This document shows, piece by piece, positions 22,473 to 34,194 of a stretch of DNA of 64,000 bases; within the stretch, counting starts at the first letter, position 1, and each line of letters starts with the position of its first letter. Origin of the DNA: Moniliella sp. 'wahieum'. Taxonomy: Eukaryota; Basidiomycota; Moniliellomycetes; Moniliellales; Moniliellaceae. Where the stretch lies: assembly GCA_003971905.1 (NCBI GenBank), contig RSEE01000047.1, positions 62,001 to 126,000 of the forward strand, in the 5' to 3' direction. The position numbers were made by a program, and so were the translations under genes. A model generated the notes under the pieces. It ran no database searches and was not told the origin of the DNA. It saw only the letters and a program-made list of their open reading frames with translations.

Positions 22473-24811
22473 ATGCCTCTCTTCCCCGCCGTCGCCGCCT
22501 TCTTCGGCGTGCCCCCCCCGCCTGCCCCTGCCGAGCGCACGCCTACCGACTGGGGCGGTGGTATGACACCTCCTGGCGCCTCCCCTTTGCAACCCCAGCC
22601 CCCCCCGACCCCTCCACCTCCACCTCCGCCATTCCTGCCGCAGCGCCGAGGTCCCCGCCAGGCCAAGATGCCGCGTACCCCCGTCTGGCTCCCACGTGGG
22701 CACGCATCCGCACGTGGTGCCGTCACCAATTCCCCGAGATTGCCGACACTCTCAATTTGCCCGCATCGTCCGAGGTGATCCACGAGTTTGAGCGCCGCCT
22801 CGGCCGCCGCCTGCCCGCCGCGGTGCTAGAGAGCTTTGCCTTGGTCAACGGACAGGAGAACGAATCGCTGTCGGATGCTGCCTTGGCCCGCTCCCGTGCC
22901 GGACTGGTGCTGGGGTTGCCCCTGCTCTCCATCGAGGAGGCTATGGCCGAATGGTCGTATTGGCGCCAGGTGGACTCGGATCCTTCCTCGGGTCCAATGC
23001 CCAAGTGAAAGCGAATATGGCCTCTTGTCCCGATGGCTGGGTCGCACCGCAGTACAGCAACCCGGCCTGGGTTCCTCTTGTGACCGACCGAATGGGCAAC
23101 TACATTGGTGTCGATCTGAGCCCGCCGAGCGTGGATTCCGCCGGAAGGAATGGGAACGACTAGCCAATGCGATGGCCAGTACGTCGATCGTTGACTTTGG
23201 TCTTTCTTCCCGGGCCATCGCTTCTTCCTCCGCCTCGCCTCTCAGGGGAATCGGTACCTCACGCGAAAGTTTCCCAACACCTGGAACGCTGAATGCTGTT
23301 CCGAGTCCCGTCCCAAGCCCCTCTCCTCTTCCACGTGTTCACCTTCGTATTCCTCCCAAGGTCATGGGGAGGCAGGGCAAGTCATCATTTTTGGTCGGGA
23401 TTTTGACACCAAGGTTGTCCTCCACCCAGGCAGCGGCAAAGGCGGTTGGGCTACTTTTTTGCCTACCTCGCTGATACGCTGGACCGCGGAGTGTTCTTCA
23501 CCCTGGATGACGAGTTCAGTGAGAACAGCGATGAGGAAGACTACATTGGGTATGAGAACTACTTTGGAAGTACGACGGCCAGTGCTGTTGGGGGCGGATT
23601 GGCCAGTACCCATTTAGGAGGGTATGGGTTCCGTCTCCGCAAGCCGTACAAGGGGGTCAGTGTTCTGGAGGCGCTGGCGGACCAAAGTGCACGCCGATGG
23701 GAAGAAGAAGGGTTTTCCGCGGCGTATCTATGGCTGAGCTAGAGTGGCATCAAGCTGAAGCTGCCGAGAACGAGCCCGACGAGAACAACGAATTCGATTT
23801 CCCCCACTCTTCCAGTGACGACATTGGGGACCATCGAGAAGATATCCTCGTTGACACGCCATATGGGATGCGATTCCCCGTATCTGCCGCCGCCTCTACC
23901 TCGTCTGCGGCTAGAAACAACTTGTCTGACGCAACTGCTTTTGATCACCCTCTTTCCCCTCGGCGAAACGGGGATGGTGGACGGTGTCCCTACCACCAGA
24001 TCCTCTTCCTCGGCCGACTCGGGTACTGCAACACCCCCGCTGCGGCGCAAGCCTCCGCCGCCTCAGTCCGCCGATTTGATGGCCTTGCCTACCATTGAGG
24101 ACTGCAGGCGGTACGAGAGGAAGTGCTGCAAGATGCACTAGGCCACGATTACCACAACATGACATCTGCCGCGGAGCGCAAAAGACGCGGCCCAGCAATG
24201 TGTTCAAGTCGATCCCCTTTGGTTGGTCATCCGCGGGACCCCCGCCCGAGCCCGACATTGAAGCCGACTTGCCCACGAACCGTGCCGCCCCGTCACTGGG
24301 GCTGACTAGCCCCACCTCAACATTGGCGCCTCCAGATTCCCCACTAGAGTCGCGAACGACCCTCTCTCCCAAACTGACGCCCGATCAGGCATATCGCTCC
24401 CTTTTGGATGCAAGTCCGGGTCAAACGCCTAATGGAAGCAGCCACGACCTGCGACCTACTGGACCCCCGATGCACCTCCCCTCCACCCCCCTGCCAGAGC
24501 GCACAGTAAGTGCCAAGGGAAATCGGCAACTCGCTGTACTTCATGGGTTGGTGGATGCACATATCCTCCTTCCTTGTCCACCTCGGTGTCGGTCGGGCGT
24601 AGCCCCACCTGTCTATGCTCTTTCACGCGTGTTCTTTCCCTCGTCTGGTTCTGGCTTTGCAACCTGCGCACCCACCTCATTTTGCGTCGGGCCAAGGCGG
24701 CTGGCCAGAAGGATGCTGGGCGGGACAAATGTGTCTGCCTGCCGTTCGGGGCCCACTTACTACTTCAGAGGAAGAGAAGGGAGGAAGGGCACAGCAGTGA
24801 GCTCAGCCTGA
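22473..24811 (+). CDS. KNR4: KNR4/SMI1 cell-wall assembly regulator
   Basis: Knr4/Smi1 is a fungal hub protein linking cell-wall integrity signalling to beta-glucan synthesis and chitin deposition. The conserved globular SMI1/KNR4 domain starts at about nt 22700 (RIRTWCRHQFPEIAD, EVIHEFERRLGRRLP). It continues through NPAWVPLVTDRMGNYIGVDL and GRDFDTKVVLHPG to LADTLDRGVFFTLDDEFS and then SVLEALADQSARRWEEE. A disordered Ser/Pro/acidic C-terminus follows, including FKSIPFGWSS. Frame jumps occur at about 22980, 23130, 23370, 23440, 23730 and 24180. The start is unsure: the Pro-rich ORF opens at 22398, with an internal ATG at 22473. The end is also unsure, because a GTAAGT donor at 24506 suggests an unresolved terminal intron. 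Confidence 0.83.
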
Positions 24812-26153
24812 GCATTCGCCATTCTTTTTCATCCCCCTCCTCCATTGTAAGATGTCCATGGCCCTTGCTTTCTTGTGTGCGCAGCTTGGTCTACTGATGT
24901 ATTGGGCGTGGCTAGCCGTCACTGTATTATGTTCCACCACAATCCCTCTCCCACCCCCTCTTTAGCCCTCGTGCCCTCCACTGCGGTGGACCGAGCGCAT
25001 AACATGGAAAGCGTCTTGTGTATCCTCTCTTTCCGCTCGCAGGCTTGAGCACCTGGACGCCTAGCTGAACGCTGTATCCCTGGTCTCCTTCCGGACGTTG
25101 AATAACGTTCTTGTGTCTGTGCTCGTGGAGCACCGGTGGGGGCAAGAGCTGGTAGATAGACAAGGACTGGCTTATCGTAGCTTGATAGCTTGATCCTCTC
25201 CTAGATGGTGTGGCACAAAACGTGGCTCTAAGCATCACTCTCTGTCTCTCGTAGTTTTGTGATGATGGCGGGCCTACGTGCCAGGCCTACACCCTCCTGC
25301 ACCGCCTCTCTCCTACTTGGTTGCGAAATCTGGCTTGCTCCGCCGTTCATCCCCACCCCGCGCAACCACTGGCCCCTCCTATTATGCCTCTTGCGGGGGG
25401 CAAGTCAAACGTATACTGGCTGGGATTGAGCAAGGCGGCTGCAAGGGGGATCAGCAGCGTCCCCAATCCAGGGGCGCTGCGTTGGCACGCGCGCATGCTG
25501 CCACCTACACGACGCAGGACGTGGAACCACGGCAGGACTAAGCGCACGAAACTACAGCTTGATGACCGACAGCTGAGAGACCCACCGAGTGAACGCCCCG
25601 CTGCTCTCGTTCCCCCTCGCCCCCCTCTCCTGACAGCTGACACTACGAGCCGGAGGCAAGGAGACATGCATGGTGCCCTCAGGCCTCCAGGCCCAACGTA
25701 TCGTCCTCGCCGGCGCGTACGCAAAACAGCCAGCAGGACGGGGCACTGCGGAGAGCGTGGCCACCGAACACTCCTACCGGGACACTATGAAAGAAAACGG
25801 CGTAGCCCCGTTCCGGTCCAGCCTTGGGTCGCGCGCTGGGAATTGCCAGCCCGTCCCCGTCAAACCCAGAGAATGCCCCCAGGCAACTGCCCACGCACTC
25901 GTCCCAGCCAGATCGGGCAAATATCATGTGTATCATATACGCCGGACGGACCCAGCCCATACAAAGGCGCCTTGCGCATTGATCATCGATCATCCCAGCC
26001 CCGAAGACGACCAATGGTTGAGATCAAAGAAACGGAATGGGACCAAAGGCGCGTGTGTGCGCTCGGCAGACCAACCCAGGCAAACCAACCATGGCTGGCT
26101 GAGCTGCTGCCAGCGGTTCACACAAAAAAAACCAAACACAGAACAGAACAAGG
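24812..26153. other. Intergenic spacer, convergent 3' ends
   Basis: This spacer lies between the convergent 3' ends of KNR4 and PTC5. Open frames exist on both strands, including 300 codons at 25321-26223, but composition and lack of similarity argue against coding. A GATCATC pair at 25980 is another period-7 element. Confidence 0.5.
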
Positions 26154-28154
26154 TTACAGCTTGGGTTTTGGTGCTTCCGACGTTTCTGCTGAGCCCGCGG
26201 GCGGATGGATGGGCTCGTCATGAAGGAGAATGACATTGACCGTCATATCGTCCCGATAGCGACGCGATTCGGGCGATGGAATGGCCAAAAGTCCCGCCCA
26301 CACGATCCCGGTTCCCGCCGCCCAACGCGTTGCGAATCAAATGGGTCGACAGATTCTCATCAGCAAAGGTAAAAATCTGTTCGCCCTTGGCCGCCGGGGT
26401 CAAAGGGTTGCCCCTCCTTGGCTGGCACAGGCGATGCAGCGTCGGACAAGGCGAGCGCATGCGGTTGCCCCATCGAGCACTTGGGCCAGCAGCGCGTCCG
26501 CACGCACGTCACCCTTTAAGCCGGCAAGATGACCGGCCACCAGAGCCCCCACCTCTTCGTTCGGCAGCATGTCCCACAGCCCATCGGTAGCCATGACGAT
26601 ATGAAGCGAAGCTGCTTGCCCGCTTGAGGCGATCCGGGCGCGACCGTATCGGGGGCGGCACCGGAAGATAAGGGCCGCCAGTCGCCGAACCGGACCAGAG
26701 GCTCCGGAGTGACATAGGGCGGCGTCCGCAGCAGCCGAGGAATCCGACGCGCACCCGCCACCCCACCGGGAACGAACGCGTCGTACAGTCGCTCCTGCAG
26801 CGAGCGGTCCCACTTGTACACCGCGTCTCCAACGCACGAGTCGGCTCCAGACCACCGAGGACGCGACCACGCATGATTACCTGGTCTGCCTCTTGCGGCG
26901 GGTGCTCGGACCGCATCCGTGCCACCTCGTCGAGGTTCCGTCCCGTCTGGTCGGTAGAGAGGGGCTCAAACGTCCATACACCTGCTTTGGCATCCCAGAA
27001 TCCCCCCACGGCCCGACTATCGCCCGTGCACGCCACATACACGTCCCCCCGCGCACTGTCAATGTAGGTGAGAAGGGCGCACGAACCGTGCATGGCCGGG
27101 CGCAGTGCGGCGTAGGCCGCCTTCTGGCGCGCATCCAGGGACGGACCTTCGGCAGCCTCGTTCGGACGCGAGTTGAACAAGGTTTTGATCCCCTTGTCCC
27201 CGGCTGCGCTTGCCCCGGCATCGGGAGCTGGGGCCGACGAGCTGGCGGAGACGACCCTGCCTTGTGGAAGCGAAGCACTGGGCAACGCCGCCAGCGAGAT
27301 TTCGTACTCGTGCAGCAACTCGACTGGCGTGGCGCAAATTTCCTTGTCCAAATTGGAAAAGGCTGTGCGCAAAGCGCGTTCCACCAAGTCCGGGTCGGAT
27401 TCGGGCGTGGCAGGCGGAGCAGCGCTGGCGGACGGGGGCGAACGAGAGCCCAACAGCCCCCCTAACGACAACCACGATCCGCTCTGCTGCTTTTGCGACG
27501 CCACCTGCGCATACTCGGCCGCTTGGCGGAACAGCTTGTCGAGCTCGAGCGCGACAAACGGAATCAGTTTCTGCGCTAGGAGCGTCGATGTGGCCGCGCC
27601 CGCATGACCATCCATCACGGCAAAGAAACACAGGTCGCCCTTGTCACTTTGCGAGCCAGGCGTAGGCCAGTCGCGCTCCACAATCACTTCGGCCCGCTTA
27701 TCTTCGCACGGGGAATTGGAAGCGACCGAGTTGGTATCGAACCGAGCCACCCGGCACGCGCCAGGGGGACGATCCACGCGCGTGGACCGTTCGTGGGCAC
27801 GAAGCACACTGTCCACCTCATCGGACGCAAGCGCAGTAACGACCTTGTACCCGCCGCCTTGGGCCTTGGAGCGCACGGAAAAAGTGGCCGGGGCAGAGGT
27901 GGCGAGACCGCGTGCGCCCTCCTTGGGCGTAGGGTCCGTGTAGAGGTACCAACTCCCAACGTCACGCACCCGGCCACGGCGGCATACGCGGGCCAGTGCA
28001 TCCGCAGATGCTCTTTGAGCACCGAAGGCGGGGGCGTCTTGCCGGTCGAGAAGGGACGGTGTTGGAGCGCGGGCGAACGAAGCAGAGCAGCAGGCAGCTC
28101 GGGGGCAAAGGGAGGGAGGGACAAGGAAGATACGTGGGCCAACCGGCTCGCCAT
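26154..28154 (-). CDS. PTC5: Mitochondrial PP2C phosphatase (PDH phosphatase, Ptc5-like)
   Basis: This is a PP2C-family Ser/Thr phosphatase of the branch that reactivates pyruvate dehydrogenase in mitochondria. The start at 28154 gives a presequence (MASRLAHVSSLSLPPF, later RPFSTGK). A membrane-like span follows (PAYAAVAGCVTLGVGSWYLY). PP2C metal-binding motifs are FFAVMDGHAG (about 27600), YVACTGDSRAVG, VMATDGLWDMLPNEEV and RRYRDDMTVNVILL near the end. GALRPAMHGSCALLTYI is also typical. The tail ends EAPKPKL with a stop at 26154. Length is about 630 residues after frame correction, close to fungal Ptc5. Frame changes near 27960, 26830, 26640, 26450 and 26290 look like indels. A period-6 microsatellite lies just upstream. 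Confidence 0.9.
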
Positions 28155-28400
28155 GTATGCCGGCGTGCCGACGGAGCGGGACGCGACCGCCGGGACTCGG
28201 CGCACACCGCGCCGCACGGGGGGGAGGGGGACAGATGGCTGCTGCTGCCCTTGCGGGCGGCAGCGGGCTCGTCTGCGGCCGAGTCGGACCCGGACGAATC
28301 GTCGTTGAGCCAGGCAGAGGAGGAGGAGGAGGTGCGGGTGGCACTGGATCCGCCCACGCCGGCCGAGTGGCCGAGTGGTACGCGCCGCGGAGGGAGCGGC

Positions 28401-28445
28401 TGCTGTGGGTGTGGCTGTGGCTGTGGCCGTGGGTGTGGCTGTGGG
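28401..28445. repeat. TGTGGC-type microsatellite
   Basis: An imperfect hexanucleotide run of TGTGGC/TGTGGG lies about 250 bp upstream of the PTC5 ATG. Confidence 0.6.
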
Positions 28446-28964
28446 ACTTGGCGCGGGGGTCGGGATGGGCGGAGGCGGCGCGGCGGCTGGCAGCCCGGGG
28501 GCAGCCGGGAGCACCGCCGGGAGCACCGCCGGGCGCGCCGAGGGCGGCCCAGCGTGCGGACGACGGGAGTGCGCCTGCCTGGGTGGCGCGCGCAGACACG
28601 CAGGCGGAGGGCGGCGCGCGCAGCAGCAGCGGCAGGCCGCAACGCAGCGGCGCGGTGGGGCAGCATGGGCGGCGCGGCTCGGCGGGCTAAGCGGCGGGCG
28701 GAGGGCTGGGCAGCGCGACGAGAGCGGTGTTGGCCAGAGCAGAACGCCCAGCAAAGGCATCTACCCGACTCAGCGGCCCAGCGCAGGGGCAGCCTGCCCG
28801 CACACTGCCCGCATGCGCCCCCGCCCTCCGCCGTCTCCGTGCATATTGCATGCCCAACGTCATCGATCACCCACAGCCGCCGTCCCTCAGCCGTTGCCTG
28901 CCCGCCATTCCGCCCCTGGTCCAGCCCCAGCGTCTCATGGCCGTCCCCATCGAGTGAAATGTTC

Positions 28965-28985
28965 AACGTTCAACGTTCAACGTTC
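28965..28985. repeat. Period-7 array, AACGTT x3
   Basis: AACGTT lies at 28965, 28972 and 28979, each followed by C. Confidence 0.85.
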
Positions 28986-29131
28986 AGCGCGCTCAGCACG
29001 CCTGGCCCCGCTGCGCCACCGTCTGGCCAGTGTTTGTGAGGCACAATGCTTGGCATGCGCCCAGCCACCACCACCCGCTTGGCCGCGCGTCTGTCTTCCA
29101 TCCCGAGAGCGGCCATCTGCTGCGCACGCCC

Positions 29132-30875
29132 ATGGAGGATCCCGGGACATTGATCCGATGGATGGCCCCGCTTGTGCCCTATCAGGGTGCCCGCTGGATG
29201 CGCCACCGTGGCCCCATCGCTGGTCGGCTCCATGCGCTCTTCCCAGCTGCGCTGGCGCTGCTGGCCGCGAGCATGGCACTCGCATGTGCATCCGCTTGGG
29301 GGTCGACTCCGCCAGCCCGGCTATGCTACAATCCACGTTCTGGGCGTATGGGACCACGACTCTTGTTGCCTCGGGTCTTCTGATCGGGGCCCTGACGTCG
29401 CGGCCACAGTGGAAGGATGGGCTAGTTTGGACGGCAGCCCGCTTGCTCGTTCCATACATGCTCCTCGCACCCCTGCTTCAGCTCCGGGGGGGGGTGAGAC
29501 TTCTCCACCGTTGCCATTTTCTAATGAAGGTCATTTCCCTTGGTATGCATTGATCGCCCTCTTGCCCTAGGGCTAGACACTCTGCACATGGTGGTCATCG
29601 CCATCGCCCCATCCCCCAGTCCTCGCATGGTCTCCTCCACCTTGGCCACCGCGTTGATCCTTCTGGCCTGGGGCAACCTTGCGCTTCAAACGTCGTCGGT
29701 TGTTTCGTTGCTGCTGCTGAGTTGGTACGCAGGCACCCTAGCATTGCTTTATTTCACTCTTCTTGCCCTCGCGGCCCGGTGGGCAGCGTACCAATTGGTT
29801 GGTACCCTGCCCCCGTTCTCAACCACGCTCCACCCCGACACCGACTTGACCTCAATGTCATTTTCAGGCCTGGTGGCGTACGTCGTGTTCCACTTGATGG
29901 CACGGCTTGGGCCCATCACCACAGTTGACGAATCAGACCACCAAGTCGATCCCGGCGAGGGATTCAGCACCTTGGTCCACCTGGGGACTGCCAACCCATC
30001 AGAAGGCGCGGATTCCCCCTCACACTCTGTTTCTGAGTTGGGGTGACCCGTCATGCGGAGGTGAACCCTGCCACCCCTTTGTCGACTCGGATGCAGTGGA
30101 AGGCTTTGGGATCGAGGTGCGCCAGGTGGCCGTCACACCTCCCTCACCGCTCAACCTGACACAAGCGCAGCCGAGGCTTGCTTTGACTGGGATGCAAGCA
30201 TTACTACGCTCATTTACTGCGGAGAATGTACATCGCGGCCGGTACGCAGCTCGGACGTATGTACTTGGCTTTCACTTGGCTCCTAGTCGGACGCAGGCGA
30301 GCTCCCCTGCGCCCGATACCTGTCCGACCCCCACCCTCCTCGATACGTCAAGAGACCAACACAAACTTCTCGTATCCTTGCCATGGTAGAGGAGGAAGAA
30401 ACATGGTGCTCGCTCCCCTCTCCGCCTTTACTGGCCAAAGTGGAGCACGGTCCGGCTCTTTTGGCATGGCCGGTTGGGAGAGATCACACAGCTACGTATG
30501 GTGGAGGAACATCGACTGCGCACGAATTCAAGCAGCAGATTCTCTCTTCCCCGAACAGTTGGAAGGGGGGCACGTTCAAACCCCATCCACCGCATCAAGG
30601 GTGGCAGATACCTCCCCGTGGCCGCCCCTGACCTTACCACCCCTTCAAGCGGGCTGGGGGTTGAAGATGTCCCGGCACGAGGAGAACATGGCATGTGCTG
30701 TGTGGTATGCTATGCCTCCCCACGGAGCGTCATTCTGTGGCCTTGTCGGTGCGTCAACCTCTGCGAAGGGTGCCGGATCGCTTTGGCCGTGAGGACCGAT
30801 GCGGCGAACCAAAAGGCACTGTGCCCGACGTGCCGCACCCCGGTGCGTGGATTTAGTCGGTTGTTCTTTCCATAA
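29132..30875 (+). CDS. Multi-spanning RING ubiquitin ligase (Asi1/Asi3-type)
   Basis: Start MEDPGTLIRWMAPLV. The first half carries several predicted membrane spans: LFPAALALLAASMALACAS, TLVASGLLIGALT, VSSTLATALILLAWGN, and VSLLLLSWYAGTLALLYF with following residues. The C-terminus is a RING: CVVCYASPRSVILWPCRC, then CEGCR and CPTCRTPVRGFSRLFFP. A RING at the extreme C-terminus reading VILWPCRC...GFSR is characteristic of Asi1/Asi3 and related fungal ligases. In yeast these act at the inner nuclear membrane in protein quality control and amino-acid sensing. The location here is by analogy only. The product is about 570 residues. The frame shifts at about 29300, 29490, 29560, 30040, 30230 and 30450. 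Confidence 0.75.
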
Positions 30876-31640
30876 AGAGATATCCATTGTATATTATTTG
30901 TCCTCATTTGCAAACACCCTCTTCTGGACGTGCGGAATGGGTAAACTCTATCGCCCTCTGACCTGTCCAACCTCCCCAGGCCACGCAACAACGATGTGCA
31001 TACAAAAAGCAGAGCAATATATGGGAGGGGGGCTCTTTTCGTTCAAGGGGGTAATCTGCTACTCCTGACTATAGAATACGGTCGAATTGTTGGCCGGCCG
31101 ACGCCCTGGTGACTGGAGGAGAGAGCCTTGTTCTGGCACACCCAAGGGCAAGCCTTCTCATCCACTCGCTTCAGCGCAAGGTGTCAAGTATATACATCGC
31201 CCCCATTGCCAAAACTGATACCGCAACAGCGCACGATACATAGAGCGGGACAACGAGCAACTCGGGCGTGCCGAGGTGCCAGACAAAAGTGCAATGCGTC
31301 GGTAGTACAGAAGAACTGCTGTGCCCGACAGAACCGGGTGAAACGTCAAAACGGGGCGCCGGGTAAAAGGCGCTGGAAGAACGGAGGGTTAATTGATCGA
31401 GACTCGATAATGGGCGATAATCCGACAATTCCGCAACCGCATTTCGCATGCGTCTGACATGGTCTCTCCTCCGACCATATCACTGCCATTAGTCACTAGT
31501 CACCAGTCACGGCATGCTCATCCATATTTCCTCTGTGAGCCATCCATTTCTTCCACCCCATCCATTGGTATTCTTCGCCAGAAGCGCGACTGCCTCTCAT
31601 CCCTCCGTGATCGGTTAACACCATCGATCCATTTGCCCGG
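30876..31640. other. Intergenic spacer, no gene seen
   Basis: This is the aminotransferase promoter region. It contains a degenerate period-7 array at 31488. No coding signal is recognised. Confidence 0.5.
31488..31508. repeat. Period-7 array, ACTAGT-like
   Basis: ATTAGT lies at 31488, ACTAGT at 31495 and ACCAGT at 31502, each followed by C. It lies about 140 bp before the aminotransferase ATG. Confidence 0.7.
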
Positions 31641-33176
31641 ATGCCGCCCCGCTACGCCCTCAATCCACTCGTCGTCGAAGGCACGATCGAGCCGCCAGTC
31701 AGCGTCGCGCGCAGTTGGGTCTATCCCCGCCCTGGCGCGCCCCAACCGCAGCGCCCGCTCATCAACCTCAGCCAAGGCGTCCCTGGTGTCGCTCCTCCAG
31801 CCTCTTTTGTTGCCCGTCTACAGCGTGAGCCGGTCGACTGGGGCTATGGCGACAATTTTGGTGCCCCTCTCCTGCGGCAGGCACTGGCACGCGACCTGAA
31901 CCATGTCTACCGCCCCCACTCCCGTGTCGATGCCAAGCAAGCCATCAAGGTCGAGGACATCTGCATTACCGCCGGCTCCAATTTGGCCTTTGCGACAATT
32001 GCTCAGGTCCTGGCTGCCCGCGGCGACGGCATCCTTCTCCCCACGCCCTGGTACTTCAACCACTACATGACGTTGACTGCCTTGGGGATTGCTGCCATTC
32101 CCGTGGCTACCCATGCGCCCGGCTTCGAGGTCGACCCCGCTGCGGTCAAACAGGCCTTGGCAGCCGCCCGTGCTAAGGGGACGACGCCCAAGGCGCTGGT
32201 GATTGTTACTCCTAACAATCCCACCGGTGCGGTGTATCCCGCCTCGCTTCTCGCCCAACTCGCTCTGTTGGCCCGGGAGGAAGAGATTGCTCTCGTGCTG
32301 GATGAAACCTACAAGGATTTCCTCCTGGCCCCACAATGGGAGAGGGACAGCGTCACCGTGCTACCCCACACACCCTGTTTGAAGATACATTGCCGGATCA
32401 AGGGCCGGCCGGATGGGATTGGCGAGAGAGTACGTTTTGGTTTGGATTTTCTTGCTTGTTGTCCCTGCTACTGACCTGGATCGGCAGCGGTGGTCCAGCT
32501 GATCTCCTTTAGCAAGTCGTTTGCCATCCCGGGCCATCGGCTGGGTGCGTTGGTAGCCCACCCTTCGCTCATGGCCACCGTCGACCGCCCATCGATCCTA
32601 ACAAGGACATTCTTTCCGCCCGAGCAGCAATCGACCGTCCTCACCTACGGTCCCGTGGCCAAGGTGGTGGATGACCTGCAAATCTGTCCACCCGTCGGCT
32701 CGACGCAGGATGTTGTGGCCTGGGCGCTGGCCGACCCAGAGCTGATTCGGTGGCGGGCCGAGGAGGCAGCTGCGATCCAGGTGCGGCGAGAGACGTTTGC
32801 GGATGCCCTGGCCAAGCTGGAGGTGCATTCGACCCAAGCGAAATGGGCAGTCGAGTCGTCGGGCGGGTACTATGCCTATGTGCGTCACCCTTGGGCCCAG
32901 TACCTTGACTCGGAATCGGTGGCAAGGGCACTAGCCACCCTGGTCGGCGTCAAGACCCTGCCGGGCGCCTTTTTCATGCCCCCCGGCAGGCGAGGCCCCA
33001 GCCCTGGCCCCGGGGGTAAACCGGTGCTGCGCAAGGACTGGACAGAGGATGACCCAAAGGATCGTCTGCGCTTTTCGGTAGCCAATGTGGATCTGGCCAC
33101 GCTGCAGGAAGTGCCATCGCGCTTGGTGCTTTTGGACCAGCTGTGGACGGAGAAGGGGATTGGCTTTGGCCTCTAA
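31641..33176 (+). CDS. PLP-dependent aminotransferase, class I/II
   Basis: This is a fold-type I aminotransferase. Motifs are INLSQGVPGVAPP (substrate end), WGYGDNFGAPLLRQAL, ITAGSNLAFATI, LPTPWYFNHY (PLP stacking aromatic), VTPNNPTGAVY (PLP-binding Asn) and VLDETYKDF. The Schiff-base lysine lies in SFSKSFAIPGHRLG, codon 32514-32516. The start MPPRYALNP fits the family length of about 490 residues. The intron is 32430-32487 and joins GWDWRE to TVVQLIS. One frame jump lies at about 32372, between LLPH and LFEDTLPDQG. The stop is at 33176. The substrate cannot be told from sequence; aromatic or kynurenine-type amino acids are possible. It is one of the least damaged genes in the window. Confidence 0.9.
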
Positions 33177-33960
33177 TCTTTCCCTGTTGGTGGCGTTCAT
33201 TACAATTGCTCTTCAAGCGCCAAGGCTGTCAGTCTATCAGCGCCACTGAAAGTATGTGATAAGCAGCACATCGCGATCGTTCCATCTGTTAAGAGGATTG
33301 GGAGACGTGGAGGTAGACGATAAGACAGAGGACAGTAGTTCAAACCGGAAACGATCATTAGCGAAACAAAGTAGCTGGAATCCCATTGCGCTATAATATA
33401 AGAGTGAAGTCATCTTCACTGCTTGACACTCAATGTCAGCCCCGTCAGGGAGAGGCCAGGCTTAGCGCCAAAGATAAATGGCAGAAGTTAAGCGCGCACA
33501 GTAGGGTAACGCCCACGACGGCTTTATACGCAGGACGAGTGGCATTGGCCAGCAGCAAGCATGACACCTAAGTTCATTTGAAGTGGTTCTGACTGTACAT
33601 CCACCATATGCAGGGCATCATGGATAAATACTGCCCCACGCAGCACGATAGGTTGAGATCTTGTCGGTCCAGGTAGACTTTGTCACTTGTGATGAACCGC
33701 CAATGAAGGTGATGGTGCTTTGGAAGCCATAGAGACACCCACAACCTCAAGAATCCGGCATGTTCCAGTCCTGGAGCAAATTCTGTTTCCAAGATGGCTG
33801 CATTGAAATGGCTATGAAATGAAGGTGAGCTGAGGAAGGAACCCCCATGCACGCCGCAGATCCGCCACCCACGCACCCAGCTCAGTTGCCCTGGTTCGCA
33901 AGCCGGTCGAAATATGGATGACAACTCAGGATCTTGGCGTATTGGACTTGGCCGAGGGAG

Positions 33961-34194
33961 TCACAACAGAAAAGCAATAAGCGCTATACCAAAAGTACCT
34001 CCGGCTGTTGAAGTGTGTAACTGACGTGAGTTCTCGTAAATTCGTAAGAATAAGGTGAAGGAGTCAAAAGGACGAAGCGAGAAGGGGGAAGGGCGGCCAT
34101 AGTACAAATCAGATTTAGAGAGAGATTGTTCGGGGTATAAGCACAACAAAAGTATCATAAGCAACAGGGTGGTGGGCTTCAGGTGGCAAGCCAT
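33961..34194 (-). CDS. Possible small secreted protein, unrecognised
   Basis: This 77-codon ORF starts with a plausible signal peptide (MACHLKPTTLLLMILLLCLY, then PEQSLSKS). It ends in a short hydrophobic tail (GTFGIALIAFLL) preceded by small residues STAGG, a pattern like a GPI-anchor signal. No family is recognised, and an ORF this short can arise by chance in A/T-richer DNA. It is the only clear candidate in the gene-poor stretch. Confidence 0.18.
   Translation of the reverse strand: MACHLKPTTLLLMILLLCLYPEQSLSKSDLYYGRPSPFSLRPFDSFTLFLRIYENSRQLHTSTAGGTFGIALIAFLL

Larger units (their letters stand above)
28155..29131. other. Divergent promoter region PTC5/RING ligase
   Basis: The region contains a GTGGCT-type microsatellite (28401-28445), very GC-rich sequence, and a three-unit AACGTT array at 28965. 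Long open frames on both strands reflect the GC bias. No domain is recognised. Confidence 0.5.

Noticed and set aside
25321-26223. 300-codon ORF on the plus strand
   Set aside because: It overlaps the 3' end of PTC5 on the other strand, has random-looking Arg/Pro/Thr-rich composition, and shows no domain. GC-rich DNA gives long chance ORFs.
27996-29039. 347-codon plus-strand ORF opposite PTC5
   Set aside because: It is a mirror of GC-rich sequence around the PTC5 start and the hexanucleotide microsatellite, with no recognisable domain.
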